Both the position numbers and the translations under genes were made by a program. The notes beneath the pieces are model-generated. The model had not been told where the DNA came from and ran no database searches. It was given only the letters and a program-made list of their open reading frames with translations. Of a stretch of DNA of 64,000 bases, positions 27,449 to 36,995 are shown in pieces. The stretch is taken from NCBI RefSeq assembly GCF_011516925.1, contig NZ_WOTG01000002.1:434001-498000 (forward strand). Reading direction: 5' to 3'. Within the stretch, counting starts at the first letter, position 1; each line of letters starts with the position of its first letter. Source of the DNA: Acetobacter fabarum. Lineage in GTDB: Bacteria > Pseudomonadota > Alphaproteobacteria > Acetobacterales > Acetobacteraceae.

Positions 27449-27480
27449 ACCCGACTGGCCTGTGGCCAGTCGGGTCTTTG
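27449..27480 (+). terminator. Main terminator of the ffh-rplS operon
   Basis: A perfect twelve-base stem (ACCCGACTGGCC, loop TGT, GGCCAGTCGGGT) is followed by CTTTGTG. It separates the ribosomal operon from leuC, which has its own leader of about 70 bp. Confidence 0.7.
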
Positions 27481-27550
27481 TGATAAAACAGGGTGTGTGC
27501 AGCGCTCATTCAAGGCTGTTCACACGGATATAAAGGTAAGGAGGATGCGC

Positions 27551-28954
27551 ATGGCTGCGCGTACGTTGTTCGACAAGATCTGGGATGATCATGTCGTGGA
27601 AACCCTTCCGGACGGCACCTCCATTCTTTATATCGACCGCCACCTCGTCCATGAGGTGACCAGTCCGCAGGCGTTCGAAGGCCTGCGTCTGGCCGGGCGC
27701 AAGCTGCGCCACCCGGAAAGAACCGTGGCTGTTGTGGACCATAACGTGCCCACATCCGACCGGAGCCAGCCGATCGAGGAAGCGGACAGCCGCAACCAGA
27801 TTGAAACGCTCGAACGCAACGTCAAGGAATTTGGCGTTCCCTATTTTCCGCTTCTGTCTGCCAATCAGGGGATTGTGCATGTGGTTGGGCCGGAACAGGG
27901 GATTTCCCTGCCGGGCATGACCATTGTGTGCGGTGATTCGCATACCTCCACGCATGGAGCACTTGGCTCGCTGGCGTTTGGTATTGGCACGTCCGAAGTT
28001 GAACATGTCATGGCCACGCAGACCATTCTGCAACGCCCTGCCAAAAACATGCGTGTCAATGTGGAAGGGACCCCCGGAGCGGGTGTTTCCGCCAAGGACA
28101 TCATGCTGGCCATTATCGGGCATATCGGCACCGCCGGTGGCACGGGGCATGTGATCGAATTTGCCGGGTCCGCCATTCGTGGGCTGGACATGGCTGGCCG
28201 CATGACCATCTGCAACATGGCGATCGAGGCCGGTGCCCGCGCAGGGCTTGTTGCCCCGGATGAGACCACGTTCGAGTACGTGCGCAACCGCCCGTTTGCC
28301 CCCAAGGGTGAAGGGTTTGAGCAGGCCGTTGCCTACTGGAAAACCCTTGCGTCGGACGACGGTGCGCATTTTGACCGCGAAGTAACCCTGCGCGCTGAGG
28401 ACATTGGCCCGACCCTGACATGGGGCACAAGCCCCGAAACAGTTCTGGCCATTACCGATACCGTGCCCGACCCGGCACAGGAAACCGACGAGGCCGTAAA
28501 AGCCCAGTTGCAGCGCATGCTGGATTATATGGGCCTTGAAGCCGGGCAGAAAATTGCTGGTACCCCGGTGGATGTGGTCTTTATTGGCTCATGCACCAAC
28601 AGCCGGATTGAAGACCTGCGTATGGCTGCTCAGGTTGCCGCCGGGCGTAAGGTTGCTCCGGGCGTGCGCGCCATGATTGTTCCCGGTTCGGGCAACGTCA
28701 AACGGCAGGCTGAGGAAGAAGGTCTGGACCGTATTTTTCTGGATGCCGGTTTTGAATGGCGTGAGGCCGGGTGCTCCATGTGCCTTGGCATGAACCCCGA
28801 CCGCCTGACCCCCGGCCAGCGTTGCGCATCCACCTCCAACCGTAATTTTGAAGGGCGGCAGGGGCCGGGTGGGCGCACACATCTGCTTTCTCCCGCCATG
28901 GCTGCTGCTGCTGCGGTCACGGGCTGCCTGACTGATGTGAGGGAACTGGCATAA
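27551..28954 (+). CDS. leuC: 3-isopropylmalate dehydratase large subunit
   Basis: LeuC (467 residues) is an aconitase-family Fe-S subunit that, with LeuD, isomerises 2- to 3-isopropylmalate in leucine synthesis. Cluster ligands lie in [14 protein letters not shown] and [38 protein letters not shown] is conserved. AGGAGG at 27539-27544 fits the ATG at 27551 rather than the ATG at 27545. It overlaps leuD by one base (TAATG). Confidence 0.97.
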   Translation: MAARTLFDKIWDDHVVETLPDGTSILYIDRHLVHEVTSPQAFEGLRLAGRKLRHPERTVAVVDHNVPTSDRSQPIEEADSRNQIETLERNVKEFGVPYFPLLSANQGIVHVVGPEQGISLPGMTIVCGDSHTSTHGALGSLAFGIGTSEVEHVMATQTILQRPAKNMRVNVEGTPGAGVSAKDIMLAIIGHIGTAGGTGHVIEFAGSAIRGLDMAGRMTICNMAIEAGARAGLVAPDETTFEYVRNRPFAPKGEGFEQAVAYWKTLASDDGAHFDREVTLRAEDIGPTLTWGTSPETVLAITDTVPDPAQETDEAVKAQLQRMLDYMGLEAGQKIAGTPVDVVFIGSCTNSRIEDLRMAAQVAAGRKVAPGVRAMIVPGSGNVKRQAEEEGLDRIFLDAGFEWREAGCSMCLGMNPDRLTPGQRCASTSNRNFEGRQGPGGRTHLLSPAMAAAAAVTGCLTDVRELA

Positions 28955-29577
28955 TGGAAAAGTTCGTCACGCTGTCCGCCATTGCAGCGGCTCTGCCGCA
29001 GGCCAATATTGATACGGACAAGATTATTCCGGCGCGGTTTTTGAAAACCACTCAGCGTACCGGCCTTGGCAAGCACGCGTTTGATGCCATGCGCTACCTG
29101 CCCGATGGTGCCGAAAACCCGGATTTTGTGCTCAATCAGCAGCCCTGGCGCAAAGCCGAAATCCTGATCACGTATGACAATCTGGGTTGTGGTTCCTCGC
29201 GCGAGCATGCGCCGTGGGCTTTGCTGGATTTTGGTATCCGCTGCGTTATTGCGCCCTCTTTTGCCGATATTTTCTTCAACAACTGCTTCAAGAACGGCAT
29301 TCTGCCCATCCGCCTCCCGCGTGAGGTGTGTGATGAGCTGATGGGGGACGCACAGATGGGCAGCAATGCCCGCCTGACGGTGGACCTGCCGCGTCAGGTT
29401 GTTATTCGCCCCAATGGGGAAGAAGTCCCGTTCGAGATTGATGCCTTCCGCAAGCATCTCCTGCTCGAAGGGCTGGATGACATCGGCCAGACTCTCAAGC
29501 ACGAAGCAACAATTACAACATACGAAAAACGGCAGGACCGGGATAAATCCTGGCTGCCCACCATTCATTTTGACTGA
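28954..29577 (+). CDS. leuD: 3-isopropylmalate dehydratase small subunit
   Basis: LeuD (207 residues) is the swivelling partner domain of Leu[30 protein letters not shown]-type sequence (here [18 protein letters not shown]), [21 protein letters not shown] and the C-terminal half are typical. It starts inside the leuC stop and is followed after 23 bp by leuB. Confidence 0.97.
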   Translation: MEKFVTLSAIAAALPQANIDTDKIIPARFLKTTQRTGLGKHAFDAMRYLPDGAENPDFVLNQQPWRKAEILITYDNLGCGSSREHAPWALLDFGIRCVIAPSFADIFFNNCFKNGILPIRLPREVCDELMGDAQMGSNARLTVDLPRQVVIRPNGEEVPFEIDAFRKHLLLEGLDDIGQTLKHEATITTYEKRQDRDKSWLPTIHFD

Positions 29578-29600
29578 ACAGATCCCTACGGAGCACCGCG

Positions 29601-30725
29601 ATGACAGACCCCAAGCAGCCCGTTAAACTTCTTGTCCTGCCCGGAGATGGGATCGGCCCCGAAGTTGTGCGCGAAGTCGGCCGGATTATTGCATGGCTGG
29701 AAAAAAAGCGCGGCCTGACATTTGAACTGACCGAAGACCTTGTGGGTGGTGCCTCTCTGGCGGAATACGGCGTGCCGATCCGTGATGAGGTGATCGAGAA
29801 GGCCTGGGCCGCCGATGCTGTTCTGTTCGGCTCGGTGGGGGACCCCAAATGGGGGCATGTCAGCTTTGACAAGCGGCCGGAAGTGGCCATTCTCAAGTTG
29901 CGGCAGGAACTGGGGCTGTTTGCCAACCTGCGTCCCGCCAAGGTGTTTGATGCGCTGGTCGATAGCAGTACGCTCAAGCCCGATGTCGTGCGTGGTCTGG
30001 ATATCATGATCGTGCGTGAAACAGTGGGCGGCATTTATTTTGGTGACCCGCGCGGGATCGAAACCCTGCCCGATGGCTCCAAGCGCGGCATTAACACCGA
30101 GGTTTACACCACATCGGAAATCCAGCGCGTGGCACGCGTTGCGTTCGATCTGGCCCGCAAGCGCGATAACCGCGTGTGCTCGGTGGAAAAATGCAACGTG
30201 ATGGAAAGCGGCCTGCTGTGGAAAGAGGTCGTGACCGATGTGCACGCCCGCGAGTTCCCCGATGTGACGCTGTCGCACATGCTGGCCGACAATTGCGCCA
30301 TGCAGCTGGTGCGCAACCCGCGTCAGTTTGACGTGCTGGTAACCGGCAACCTGTTTGGCGATATTCTGTCCGACCTCGCCTCCATGCTGACAGGTAGCCT
30401 TGGCATGCTGCCATCTGCCACGCTGGGGGCGGAACAGGCCGATGGTCGTCGCCCGGCGCTGTATGAGCCCATCCATGGTAGCGCGCCTGACATTGCAGGG
30501 CAGGGTATTGCCAACCCGATTGCCCAGATTCTCTCGTTTGCCATGCTGCTGCGGTATTCGCTCAACCTCCAGACCGAAGCAGATATGATCGAGCAGGCGG
30601 TTTCCAACGTTCTGGCCAGTGGTCTGCGTACGGCGGATATTATGGCCGAAGGCATGGCCCGCGTTGGTACGTCCGTTATGGGCGAAGCCATTGTGCGCGA
30701 ACTGGACAAGCTCCAGAACAGCTAA
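29601..30725 (+). CDS. leuB: 3-isopropylmalate dehydrogenase
   Basis: LeuB (374 residues) oxidises and decarboxylates 3-isopropylmalate with NAD+. The N-terminus [17 protein letters not shown], the central [15 protein letters not shown], and [18 protein letters not shown]-type sequence ([20 protein letters not shown]) mark the isocitrate/isopropylmalate dehydrogenase family. GSLGMLPSA and [17 protein letters not shown] finish the active site. It ends leuC-leuD-leuB; leuA is not in the window. A strong terminator begins 20 bp later. Confidence 0.97.
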   Translation: MTDPKQPVKLLVLPGDGIGPEVVREVGRIIAWLEKKRGLTFELTEDLVGGASLAEYGVPIRDEVIEKAWAADAVLFGSVGDPKWGHVSFDKRPEVAILKLRQELGLFANLRPAKVFDALVDSSTLKPDVVRGLDIMIVRETVGGIYFGDPRGIETLPDGSKRGINTEVYTTSEIQRVARVAFDLARKRDNRVCSVEKCNVMESGLLWKEVVTDVHAREFPDVTLSHMLADNCAMQLVRNPRQFDVLVTGNLFGDILSDLASMLTGSLGMLPSATLGAEQADGRRPALYEPIHGSAPDIAGQGIANPIAQILSFAMLLRYSLNLQTEADMIEQAVSNVLASGLRTADIMAEGMARVGTSVMGEAIVRELDKLQNS

Positions 30726-30744
30726 AGCTGGAGCATACGCTCAC

Positions 30745-30780
30745 AAAAAAGCCGCCCACAGTATTGTGGGCGGCTTTTTT
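30745..30780 (+). terminator. Terminator of leuCDB
   Basis: A perfect 16-base stem (AAAAAAGCCGCCCACA, loop GTAT, TGTGGGCGGCTTTTTT) has T6 on the plus side and A6 on the other. It should stop leuB transcripts and could also work against read-through from rpsU. Confidence 0.9.
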
Positions 30781-30822
30781 GTTTGTAGCTTCAAGCAGGC
30801 TCTGGCTTGCATCCGGGCAAAC

Positions 30823-30858
30823 AAAAAGGCCGGAGCCCGTGGGGGCAACCGACCTTTA
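30823..30858 (-). terminator. Terminator of rpsU
   Basis: On the minus strand AAAGGTCGG pairs imperfectly with CCGGCCTTT around a C-rich loop, and T residues follow. It lies about 30 bp past the rpsU stop. Confidence 0.55.
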
Positions 30859-30885
30859 ATGCCTGCAAAACAGGAGGAGGCTGGC

Positions 30886-31089
30886 TTAGAAGCCTTCGCG
30901 TTCCAGACGCTTCCGTTCCATTTTGCGTGCGCGACGTACGGCTTCTGCCGCTTCACGCGCTTTGCGTTCGGACGGCTTTTCAAAGTGCCGACGCAGTTTC
31001 ATTTCACGGAAGATGCCTTCGCGCTGCATTTTTTTCTTGAGCGCTTTAAGAGCCTGATCGACATTGTTGTCACGGACTAGAACGTGCAC
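30886..31089 (-). CDS. rpsU: 30S ribosomal protein S21
   Basis: S21 (67 residues) has the canonical [18 protein letters not shown] start and the basic tail [16 protein letters not shown]. The first codon is GTG at 31089. It is divergent from def, with a candidate promoter and a GC hairpin in its leader. Confidence 0.96.
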   Translation of the reverse strand: MHVLVRDNNVDQALKALKKKMQREGIFREMKLRRHFEKPSERKAREAAEAVRRARKMERKRLEREGF

Positions 31090-31108
31090 TTGGTCACTAA
31101 CCCCTGTT

Positions 31109-31134
31109 CAAAAAAATCCGGCAAACCGGTTTTT
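31109..31134 (-). promoter_or_regulatory. Possible attenuator hairpin in the rpsU leader
   Basis: On the minus strand, CCGG-TTTG-CCGG followed by A and T7 lies 20-45 bases before the rpsU GTG. The stem has only four pairs, so it is a weak intrinsic-terminator shape. Its location between the candidate promoter and the start codon suggests attenuation. Confidence 0.3.
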
Positions 31135-31199
31135 GGGAAGCCATTATGGAAGGAGATCTGCGTTACCCTTCCGGGCTGCCGATTCCACTGTTGGCGGTC

Positions 31200-31229
31200 T
31201 CTATAACACGGCCTTAAGACAAGATACAA
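31200..31229 (-). promoter_or_regulatory. Candidate sigma-70 promoter for rpsU
   Basis: Minus-strand TTGTAT (31229-31224) and TATAGA (31205-31200) are spaced by 18 bases. Transcription would begin near 31193, giving a leader of about 104 nt. Judged by eye. Confidence 0.4.
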
Positions 31230-31304
31230 TTCGTTCTTGCGTATCAGACCCGCACTTCCGTGTGTTTTATTGTGGATGTGCAAAAAAACAGGACAACAAA
31301 AAGC

Positions 31305-31835
31305 ATGTCGGTTCTTGCTATTGCCCGTATGGGCCACCCGGTTCTGCTGCAACGCGCGGTTGAGGTGGAAGATATCAGTGCTCCCCAGATCAGGGAACTG
31401 CTGCAGAATATGCGAGAAACCATGACCGAAAGTGGCGGTGTGGGTCTGGCGGCACCGCAGGTGCATGTACCGCTCCGGCTGTTCCTGTATTCGGTACCCC
31501 CAACGCGCAGCGAAGGGGAGGATGACCCGCCACGCCCGGTACAGGCCCTGATTAACCCGGTTATCGAACCGGATGGGCCGGATATGATGCCGCGGCTTGA
31601 AGGATGCCTGTCCATTCCCGGCTTCAGGGGGGAGGTGCCGCGTTACCGCCGTGTGCGCTATAGTGGTTGGGACGAGCACGGCGCGCGGGTGGAGGGCATA
31701 GCCTCGGGCTTTTGCGCCAATGTCATGCAGCATGAAATGGATCATCTGGACGGAATCCTCTATCCCATGCGTATGAAGGATATGGCCCGCTTTGGTTTTG
31801 AGGCGGAAATCACACGGTATGGGATACAGGCATGA
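31305..31835 (+). CDS. def: Peptide deformylase
   Basis: Def (176 residues) removes the formyl group from new proteins. All three metal-site motifs are intact: GVGLAAPQ (45-52), EGCLS (99-103, metal ligand C101) and HEMDH (143-147). The ATG at 31305 follows an AGGACA site. The usual partner fmt is absent. Instead the COQ9-family gene starts within its stop codon (ATGA). Confidence 0.95.
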   Translation: MSVLAIARMGHPVLLQRAVEVEDISAPQIRELLQNMRETMTESGGVGLAAPQVHVPLRLFLYSVPPTRSEGEDDPPRPVQALINPVIEPDGPDMMPRLEGCLSIPGFRGEVPRYRRVRYSGWDEHGARVEGIASGFCANVMQHEMDHLDGILYPMRMKDMARFGFEAEITRYGIQA

Positions 31836-32497
31836 GCATGCTGCCGGGAAAAATGGAACAGGCCTTGTCTTTGGCGGTGGCAACACTGGCTGCGGGCGTT
31901 ATGCCCGCCCCCATGGAGCGGGATGCGGACCGGGATGCCGCCTTGCGCAAGCTGGCATCCGTTGCCGGGGAGCGCGGGTGGAGCATGGCCACACTCAGAT
32001 CCGTGGCAGGGGCCGATGCAGACCTGCTTTTTCCCGCAGGGGTGGTGGAAATGGTGGAAGCTTGGTCCGACCTGTGTGACCGCGCCATGGTGGACGCCAT
32101 GCAGGACACGCAGGAACCCCGGCTGAGCCAGCGGGTGCGTCAGGCTATTCTGCTACGTCTGCCGCCCGATGAGCAGCGCCGCACGGCTGCCCTGCGGGGG
32201 ATGCGTGTCTTTTTATCCTGCGGGGGGCAAAAGGCTTTCCGCCGCGCATGGCTGCGCACGGTTAATGCCATATGGCAGGCTGCGCAGGACGATGCGACAG
32301 GCCTGACCTATGTGAGCAAACGGCTGACTCTGGGCGGGCTGTATGCCTCGGTCTTTCTGTTCTGGCTGAGCCGTGGGCAGGATGAAGCAGCATTCGAAGC
32401 GTTTGTAGACAGGCGTCTGGCCGATGTGCTGCGCATAGGCCGCTTTAAGGCCCGCTTTGGCGTACAGGCAGGCACCCCGGCACCAGCCGCAGGGTAA
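31832..32497 (+). CDS. COQ9-family protein
   Basis: The 221-residue protein has the COQ9 pattern: GWSMATLRSVAGADADLLFPAG, a central WLRTVNAIWQAAQDDATGLTYVSKRLTLGGLYAS, and FEAFVDRRLADVLRIG. In eukaryotes COQ9 is a lipid-binding helper of the hydroxylase COQ7 in ubiquinone synthesis, and alphaproteobacterial members often lie beside rpsU as here. Its start overlaps the def stop, so both are coupled. ubiA of the same pathway is at 16 kb. Confidence 0.88.
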   Translation: MSMLPGKMEQALSLAVATLAAGVMPAPMERDADRDAALRKLASVAGERGWSMATLRSVAGADADLLFPAGVVEMVEAWSDLCDRAMVDAMQDTQEPRLSQRVRQAILLRLPPDEQRRTAALRGMRVFLSCGGQKAFRRAWLRTVNAIWQAAQDDATGLTYVSKRLTLGGLYASVFLFWLSRGQDEAAFEAFVDRRLADVLRIGRFKARFGVQAGTPAPAAG

Positions 32498-32505
32498 ACA
32501 CACGC

Positions 32506-33024
32506 ATGGTCATGCCACCTCCCCATGAGCGCGCAGGCTCAGACCTGCTCTTTTTGCGTGAAGAAAGTTTAAGACTGGCACAGACTCTCATGTTTTTGGC
32601 CGCGCGGGACATGGCCGAGGCTGTGGCCCCCGTGCTGGAGGAGGATGGGCTGGGTCGCGCGCATTACCGTGTGCTGCAGGTGCTGGCGTTTAGTCCGGGT
32701 ATTCCTGTTAGCCGGTTGCAGGACATTCTGGGTGTGACCAAGCAAAGCCTTGGCCGCACACTGCACGAGCTGGATGCGCGGGCATACCTGCAAAGCAAAG
32801 TCGGGCGGCAGGACAGGCGGCAGAAACTGCTGTTTTTAAGCCCGACTGGCAAAGCTGCTGAGGCCCGTCTGTTTGCCGTTATCCGGCAAAGGCTGGTTGC
32901 CGCCTACCGCGAGGCCGGGGGCGCTGCGGTGGAAGGTTTCCGCCGTGTTATCAATGGTATGCTGTCCGAGCATAGTCGTGCCTTGCTGAGCGAAGAGAGC
33001 GCAGGGCGAAGGGAAGGGCGTTAA
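32506..33024 (+). CDS. MarR-family transcriptional regulator (PetP-like)
   Basis: The 172-residue winged-helix protein has ALGRAHYRVLQVLAF-type helix sequence (GLGRAHYRVLQVLAFSPG), then the recognition region SRLQDILGVTKQSLGRTLHEL and the wing VGRQDRRQKLLFLSPTGK. It lies 1-2 bp before an OmpR-type regulator. In Rhodobacter capsulatus the same MarR-OmpR pair is petP-petR, which controls bc1 genes. The target here is unknown. Confidence 0.85.
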   Translation: MVMPPPHERAGSDLLFLREESLRLAQTLMFLAARDMAEAVAPVLEEDGLGRAHYRVLQVLAFSPGIPVSRLQDILGVTKQSLGRTLHELDARAYLQSKVGRQDRRQKLLFLSPTGKAAEARLFAVIRQRLVAAYREAGGAAVEGFRRVINGMLSEHSRALLSEESAGRREGR

Positions 33025-33025
33025 C

Positions 33026-33748
33026 ATGTCTGAGCAGATAACAACAGCCGAAGGAGACGTGGCCGCCCACGTAATGGTGGTGGATGACGACCCGCGCCTG
33101 CGCCGTCTGTTGCAGCGTTACCTGTTTGAGCATGGGTTCCGCGTGAGTGTTGCCGCCAATGCGACCGAGGCACGGCACACGCTGGAAGGTATCCAGCCCG
33201 ATGCGCTAGTGCTGGACGTGACCATGCCGGGGGAGAACGGGCTGGAATTAACCCGGTCCCTGCGAGATGCCGGGCAGGACTTGCCCATTCTGCTCCTGAC
33301 CGCGCGCGGGGAGCCGGAGGACCGTATTACCGGCCTGGAAGCGGGAGCAGATGATTACCTGGGGAAACCTTTTGAACCGCGCGAGCTTTTGTTGCGGCTC
33401 AAGGCGCATCTCCGCCGGCATCAGCCCCCACCGCCAACAGACAACCTGCGGATTGTCCGACTGGGGGATAAGGAGTTCGATCCGGTCAGGCTTCTGCTCA
33501 GCGGGCCGGATGGCAATATCCACCTGACCGGGGGGGAGGCGGCCCTGCTGTGCGTTCTGGCCCGCAGACCCAATGAAACCTTCACGCGCGAGGACATCGC
33601 CAAGGCCATGGACATGACCGAAATTGGCGAGCGCGCGGTTGACGTGCAGGTAACACGCCTGCGTCGTTGCATAGAACCAGACCCGCGTGAGCCGCGCTTT
33701 TTGCATACGGTGCGCGGGCGCGGATATGTGCTTAAGCCGGGTTTATAG
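33026..33748 (+). CDS. OmpR-family response regulator (PetR-like)
   Basis: The 240-residue protein has a receiver domain with acidic pair D21-D22, phospho-acceptor D64 (LVLDVTMPGENG), T92 and K114 (GKPFEP). A C-terminal winged helix follows, with FTREDIAKAMD and ERAVDVQVTRLRRCIEPDPREPRFLHTVRGRGYVL. It is immediately followed by its likely cognate kinase and preceded by the MarR gene, forming one operon. Confidence 0.93.
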   Translation: MSEQITTAEGDVAAHVMVVDDDPRLRRLLQRYLFEHGFRVSVAANATEARHTLEGIQPDALVLDVTMPGENGLELTRSLRDAGQDLPILLLTARGEPEDRITGLEAGADDYLGKPFEPRELLLRLKAHLRRHQPPPPTDNLRIVRLGDKEFDPVRLLLSGPDGNIHLTGGEAALLCVLARRPNETFTREDIAKAMDMTEIGERAVDVQVTRLRRCIEPDPREPRFLHTVRGRGYVLKPGL

Positions 33749-33753
33749 AGCGT

Positions 33754-35139
33754 ATGATGGGCCGCAAGGGATTCCGCCTTTTCCCACGTGGGGGGTGGCC
33801 CGCGCTCAAGGTGGAAAAATCGGTCAGGCGCATGTTGCCGCGCTCCCTGCTGGGGCGTTCTTTGCTGATTGTTCTGTTCCCGCTGCTGATCACGCAGGGA
33901 ATCGCGCTTGAACTTTATTACGGCAATTTTCTCAAGGTGGTATCCCGGCGGTTGACCGGGTCGGTCACGGCGGAAATTGTTTTGTCCCTTAACGCGCTGG
34001 AACGGCTTAAAAACCCGGCGGACAAGGAATGGTTTGTTGCGCAGGCGCGTGAGCAGCTCCAGCTCATAGAAATCTGGCGACCGGGGGAAAAACTCTCCCG
34101 CGTGGGGTCCACCCATGTTCTGGGCCCTATGGATGATGACCTTGTGCATGCGCTGCGGGAGGCCATTGATTACCCGTTCTTTGTCAAATGGCGGCATTTC
34201 CATCATGCTGTGCGTATTTACATCCAGCTTCCCGATGGCGTGCTGGAAATAGATACCCCGCGCAAACGGCTGGATATGGGGCAGATCTGGCTGTTTGTGG
34301 CATGGACCGTGGGCAGCACGTTTTTGCTGTTCATTATTGCGGGGCTGTTCATGCGCAATCAGGTGCGCGCCATCCGGCAACTGGCTCAGGCGGCGGAGCA
34401 GTTTGGCATGGGGCGCGATATTGGCCCTATTCGCCCCGCAGGCGCGCAGGAGGTGCGTAAGGCTGCCGTGGCCTTTAACCGCATGCAGGACAGGATAACC
34501 CGCTTTGTGGCGCAGCGTACGGGCGTTCTGGCCGGGGTTTCGCACGATCTGCGTACCCCACTGACCCGCCTGCGGCTGTCTCTGGCCATGATGCCGCGTG
34601 AAGGCAGCATATGCGCCAAGGCCATGACCGAAGATATTGATGAAATGATCGGCGACATTGCCGAAATGGAACACATGATCGACAGCTACCTTTCCTTTGC
34701 GCGGGGGGAAGGGTCGGAGAGTGTCCAGCAGGTCGAGATGCTGCCGTTTCTGGAGGATGTGGTGGCCGCTGCAAGGCGGGCAAGTGTGCATATTCGTGCA
34801 CTTGTGGTGGAGCCGGGGTTGCGTGCGCATATGCGCCCCGATGCCATGCGCCGTGCCTTAGGTAACCTGTTTGATAACGCCCGCAGGCACGACGCAAGCG
34901 TGGTGCTGAGTGCGCGCCGCGTAGGCGGTGGGGTGAGTATTCTGGTGGATGATGACGGGCCGGGTATTCCGCCAGACCGCCGTGCCCAGGTGCTACGTGC
35001 GTTCGAGAGCGGGCAGGATGGTGGCACCGGGCTGGGCCTGACCATCGCGCGTGATATTATTCGTGCACATGGGGGGGAAATGGCGCTGGAACAGGCGCCA
35101 GAAGGCGGGCTGCGCGTCCGGCTGTATCTACCAAACTAG
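33754..35139 (+). CDS. EnvZ-type sensor histidine kinase
   Basis: The 461-residue membrane kinase has helices at about 33-52 and 179-199 around a periplasmic domain of roughly 125 residues. A HAMP linker follows, then the H box GVSHDLRTPLTRLRLS (phospho-accepting H264), the N box GNLFDNARRHD, G1 VDDDGPGIP and G2 GGTGLGLTIA. It should autophosphorylate and pass phosphate to D64 of the upstream regulator. The gap is 5 bp. The signal sensed is unknown. Confidence 0.93.
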   Translation: MMGRKGFRLFPRGGWPALKVEKSVRRMLPRSLLGRSLLIVLFPLLITQGIALELYYGNFLKVVSRRLTGSVTAEIVLSLNALERLKNPADKEWFVAQAREQLQLIEIWRPGEKLSRVGSTHVLGPMDDDLVHALREAIDYPFFVKWRHFHHAVRIYIQLPDGVLEIDTPRKRLDMGQIWLFVAWTVGSTFLLFIIAGLFMRNQVRAIRQLAQAAEQFGMGRDIGPIRPAGAQEVRKAAVAFNRMQDRITRFVAQRTGVLAGVSHDLRTPLTRLRLSLAMMPREGSICAKAMTEDIDEMIGDIAEMEHMIDSYLSFARGEGSESVQQVEMLPFLEDVVAAARRASVHIRALVVEPGLRAHMRPDAMRRALGNLFDNARRHDASVVLSARRVGGGVSILVDDDGPGIPPDRRAQVLRAFESGQDGGTGLGLTIARDIIRAHGGEMALEQAPEGGLRVRLYLPN

Positions 35140-35164
35140 CAACGCGCTGCCGGGAAAAGGTATT

Positions 35165-35725
35165 TTACAGCGAGTTACCCGAACCGAAGTGACCGGGGCC
35201 GGAGCTGTTGTTGAACATTCCGCCCTGTCCGCCCGCAGCGCCTGAGCCCATCATGTTCTGCATGGGGTTATAACGGCCTACATTGCCCAGAATCTGCTGG
35301 AGTGCGTTAATCTTGGTGCCCGGCGTTGGCGTGATCTCGTTGATCATGGCCACGTGTTTGGCGTCCTTGATGTTGAGCGTGCGCATGCTTTCCAGCGTGC
35401 CTGCGCTGTTGAACTTGAGCACAACAAGGTCCTGCTTCATCACACCGGGGAAATCCATGGGCACCAGATGGGTGGTCATGGAAATGTAGATCCAGATATT
35501 ATCGTCAAACGCGCCCTTGGTGGTGGGGGAGCCCATCAGGTCAATGGCGTCTGCGCGGGTGCTGGTGCCGGGTTCAAGCTGGCTGTATTCTTCAGGCTCA
35601 AGCAGGGAGCCTCTGGGCGTGGGGGTGGGGCCAAAAGCCTGACAGCCGGACAGCACAAGAACCGTGGCGAGTGCCCCACAGGCACTTTTAAGGCGCGATG
35701 TCTTGTTCTTGCGTGGCGGCGTCAT
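35165..35725 (-). CDS. bamE: BamE (SmpA/OmlA) outer membrane assembly lipoprotein
   Basis: The 186-residue protein has a lipoprotein signal with VLVLSGC (C28). The SmpA/OmlA core includes LEPGTSTRADAIDLMGSPTTKGAFDDNIWIYIS and LVVLKFNSAGTLESMR. A Gly/Asn-rich tail follows. BamE stabilises the BamA-BamD complex. ATG 35725 is taken as start because the longer one gives an odd prefix before the basic signal region. It is divergent from the DUF177 gene, an arrangement common in alphaproteobacteria. Confidence 0.9.
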   Translation of the reverse strand: MTPPRKNKTSRLKSACGALATVLVLSGCQAFGPTPTPRGSLLEPEEYSQLEPGTSTRADAIDLMGSPTTKGAFDDNIWIYISMTTHLVPMDFPGVMKQDLVVLKFNSAGTLESMRTLNIKDAKHVAMINEITPTPGTKINALQQILGNVGRYNPMQNMMGSGAAGGQGGMFNNSSGPGHFGSGNSL

Positions 35726-35981
35726 CTGGTCAGGGTGTCCCAAGCGTAAGATTGTGATCCATGATCGTCATCCAACTGGCAACGGCCATGTCTGTCCGAT
35801 GCCCCAACACTCGCGGGGCGTCAATTGCTGAATGGCAAAAAGAGCACGCTTTATGCGGCTCAGGCCCGGACATTACTCCATAAAGTTCCGCTTGTGTGGT
35901 AGATTGTTCAGGCGGTGGTCAGAAAGCTTTGTCCCGAGCGCATCCCGCCTGCTTGTTTCAGCGTTACTTCAGGAGACTTCC

Positions 35982-36536
35982 ATGACCGAAAAGCCAGAAT
36001 TCTATCGCCCTCTGGCCGTGCGCCGAATCGGAATGCTGGGAACGGATATGACCGTGGAAGCCACGCCGGATGAGTGTAAAAAAGTGGCCCGGCGTCTGGG
36101 CCTGCAGGATGTGGCCCTGCTGCGCTGCCGTTACCGGCTCAAGGATGACGGGCGCGGTGTTGTGACGGCCGAAGGCGCGCTGGCTGTCCGTTTTACGCAG
36201 ACCTGTGTTGTGAGCATGGAGGCGTTTGAGGATATGATGGCGGGATCGTTCGTTGTCCGCTTTGTTCCGGCCAGCCAGTTTGTGGAAGGCGACGCGCCGG
36301 ATATGGACGCGATTGATGAAATTCCGTATGAGGGGCAGGACGTTGATCTGGGCGAGGCTGTTGTTGAACAGTTTGCTCTGGATCTGGAGCCTTATCCGCA
36401 TGCGCCGGATGTTGTTCTCCCTCCCGGCCTGATCATGGATGAGGATGAGGCTGAACAACACGGTCTTGAGGAAGAGCCTGAGAAAAAGGCCAGTCCTTTT
36501 GCTGGTCTGGCTCGCTGGCGGGGCGGAAACGCGTAA
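35982..36536 (+). CDS. DUF177 (YceD-family) protein
   Basis: This 184-residue acidic protein belongs to the YceD/DUF177 family, which in bacteria and plants is linked to 23S rRNA accumulation and is encoded before rpmF. The middle contains the conserved beta core (GALAVRFTQTCVVSMEAFED) and GEAVVEQFALDLEPYPHAPD near the end. AGGAG lies before the ATG at 35982. rpmF follows after 170 bp. Confidence 0.88.
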   Translation: MTEKPEFYRPLAVRRIGMLGTDMTVEATPDECKKVARRLGLQDVALLRCRYRLKDDGRGVVTAEGALAVRFTQTCVVSMEAFEDMMAGSFVVRFVPASQFVEGDAPDMDAIDEIPYEGQDVDLGEAVVEQFALDLEPYPHAPDVVLPPGLIMDEDEAEQHGLEEEPEKKASPFAGLARWRGGNA

Positions 36537-36706
36537 TTGCCCAAGTGTGGGTGTGGGGTTTTCTTGTAGGATTGCTTGCGAAAACGCTTGCTGTCTGCTA
36601 GAGGCCGCGGCTCAGTGCTGGTGATAAACCTGTTTTGGCGTCTGGCTGCGTTAACGCGTGACCGGGCGTGTTGTTCTAACCATTTTTATGAGAAGGGGCT
36701 GGGCTT

Positions 36707-36910
36707 ATGGCTGTACCCAAAAAGAAAACCTCGCCTTCACGTCGTGGCATGCGTCGCAGCCATGAAGCTCTGCGTGCAGAAGCTCATGCTGAATGCTCCA
36801 ACTGTGGCGAACTGAAGCGTCCTCACAATGTCTGCAGTCACTGCGGTCATTACGACGGCCGTGAAGTGATTGCCGCAGGCAAGGCACTCAAGGTCGCCGT
36901 TCGCGCCTGA
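36707..36910 (+). CDS. rpmF: 50S ribosomal protein L32
   Basis: L32 (67 residues) starts [21 protein letters not shown]. It keeps four cysteines (C30, C33, C43, C46), so it is the zinc-binding form. It lies between DUF177 and plsX, the usual arrangement. Confidence 0.97.
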   Translation: MAVPKKKTSPSRRGMRRSHEALRAEAHAECSNCGELKRPHNVCSHCGHYDGREVIAAGKALKVAVRA

Positions 36911-36995
36911 TTTTTCAGGCGTGAAAACGCGTGCTGCATCCGTAGCACGCGGGGTAATGGGGGTAAGGCATCTGCGGCATGGCAGAGAAGCAGGC

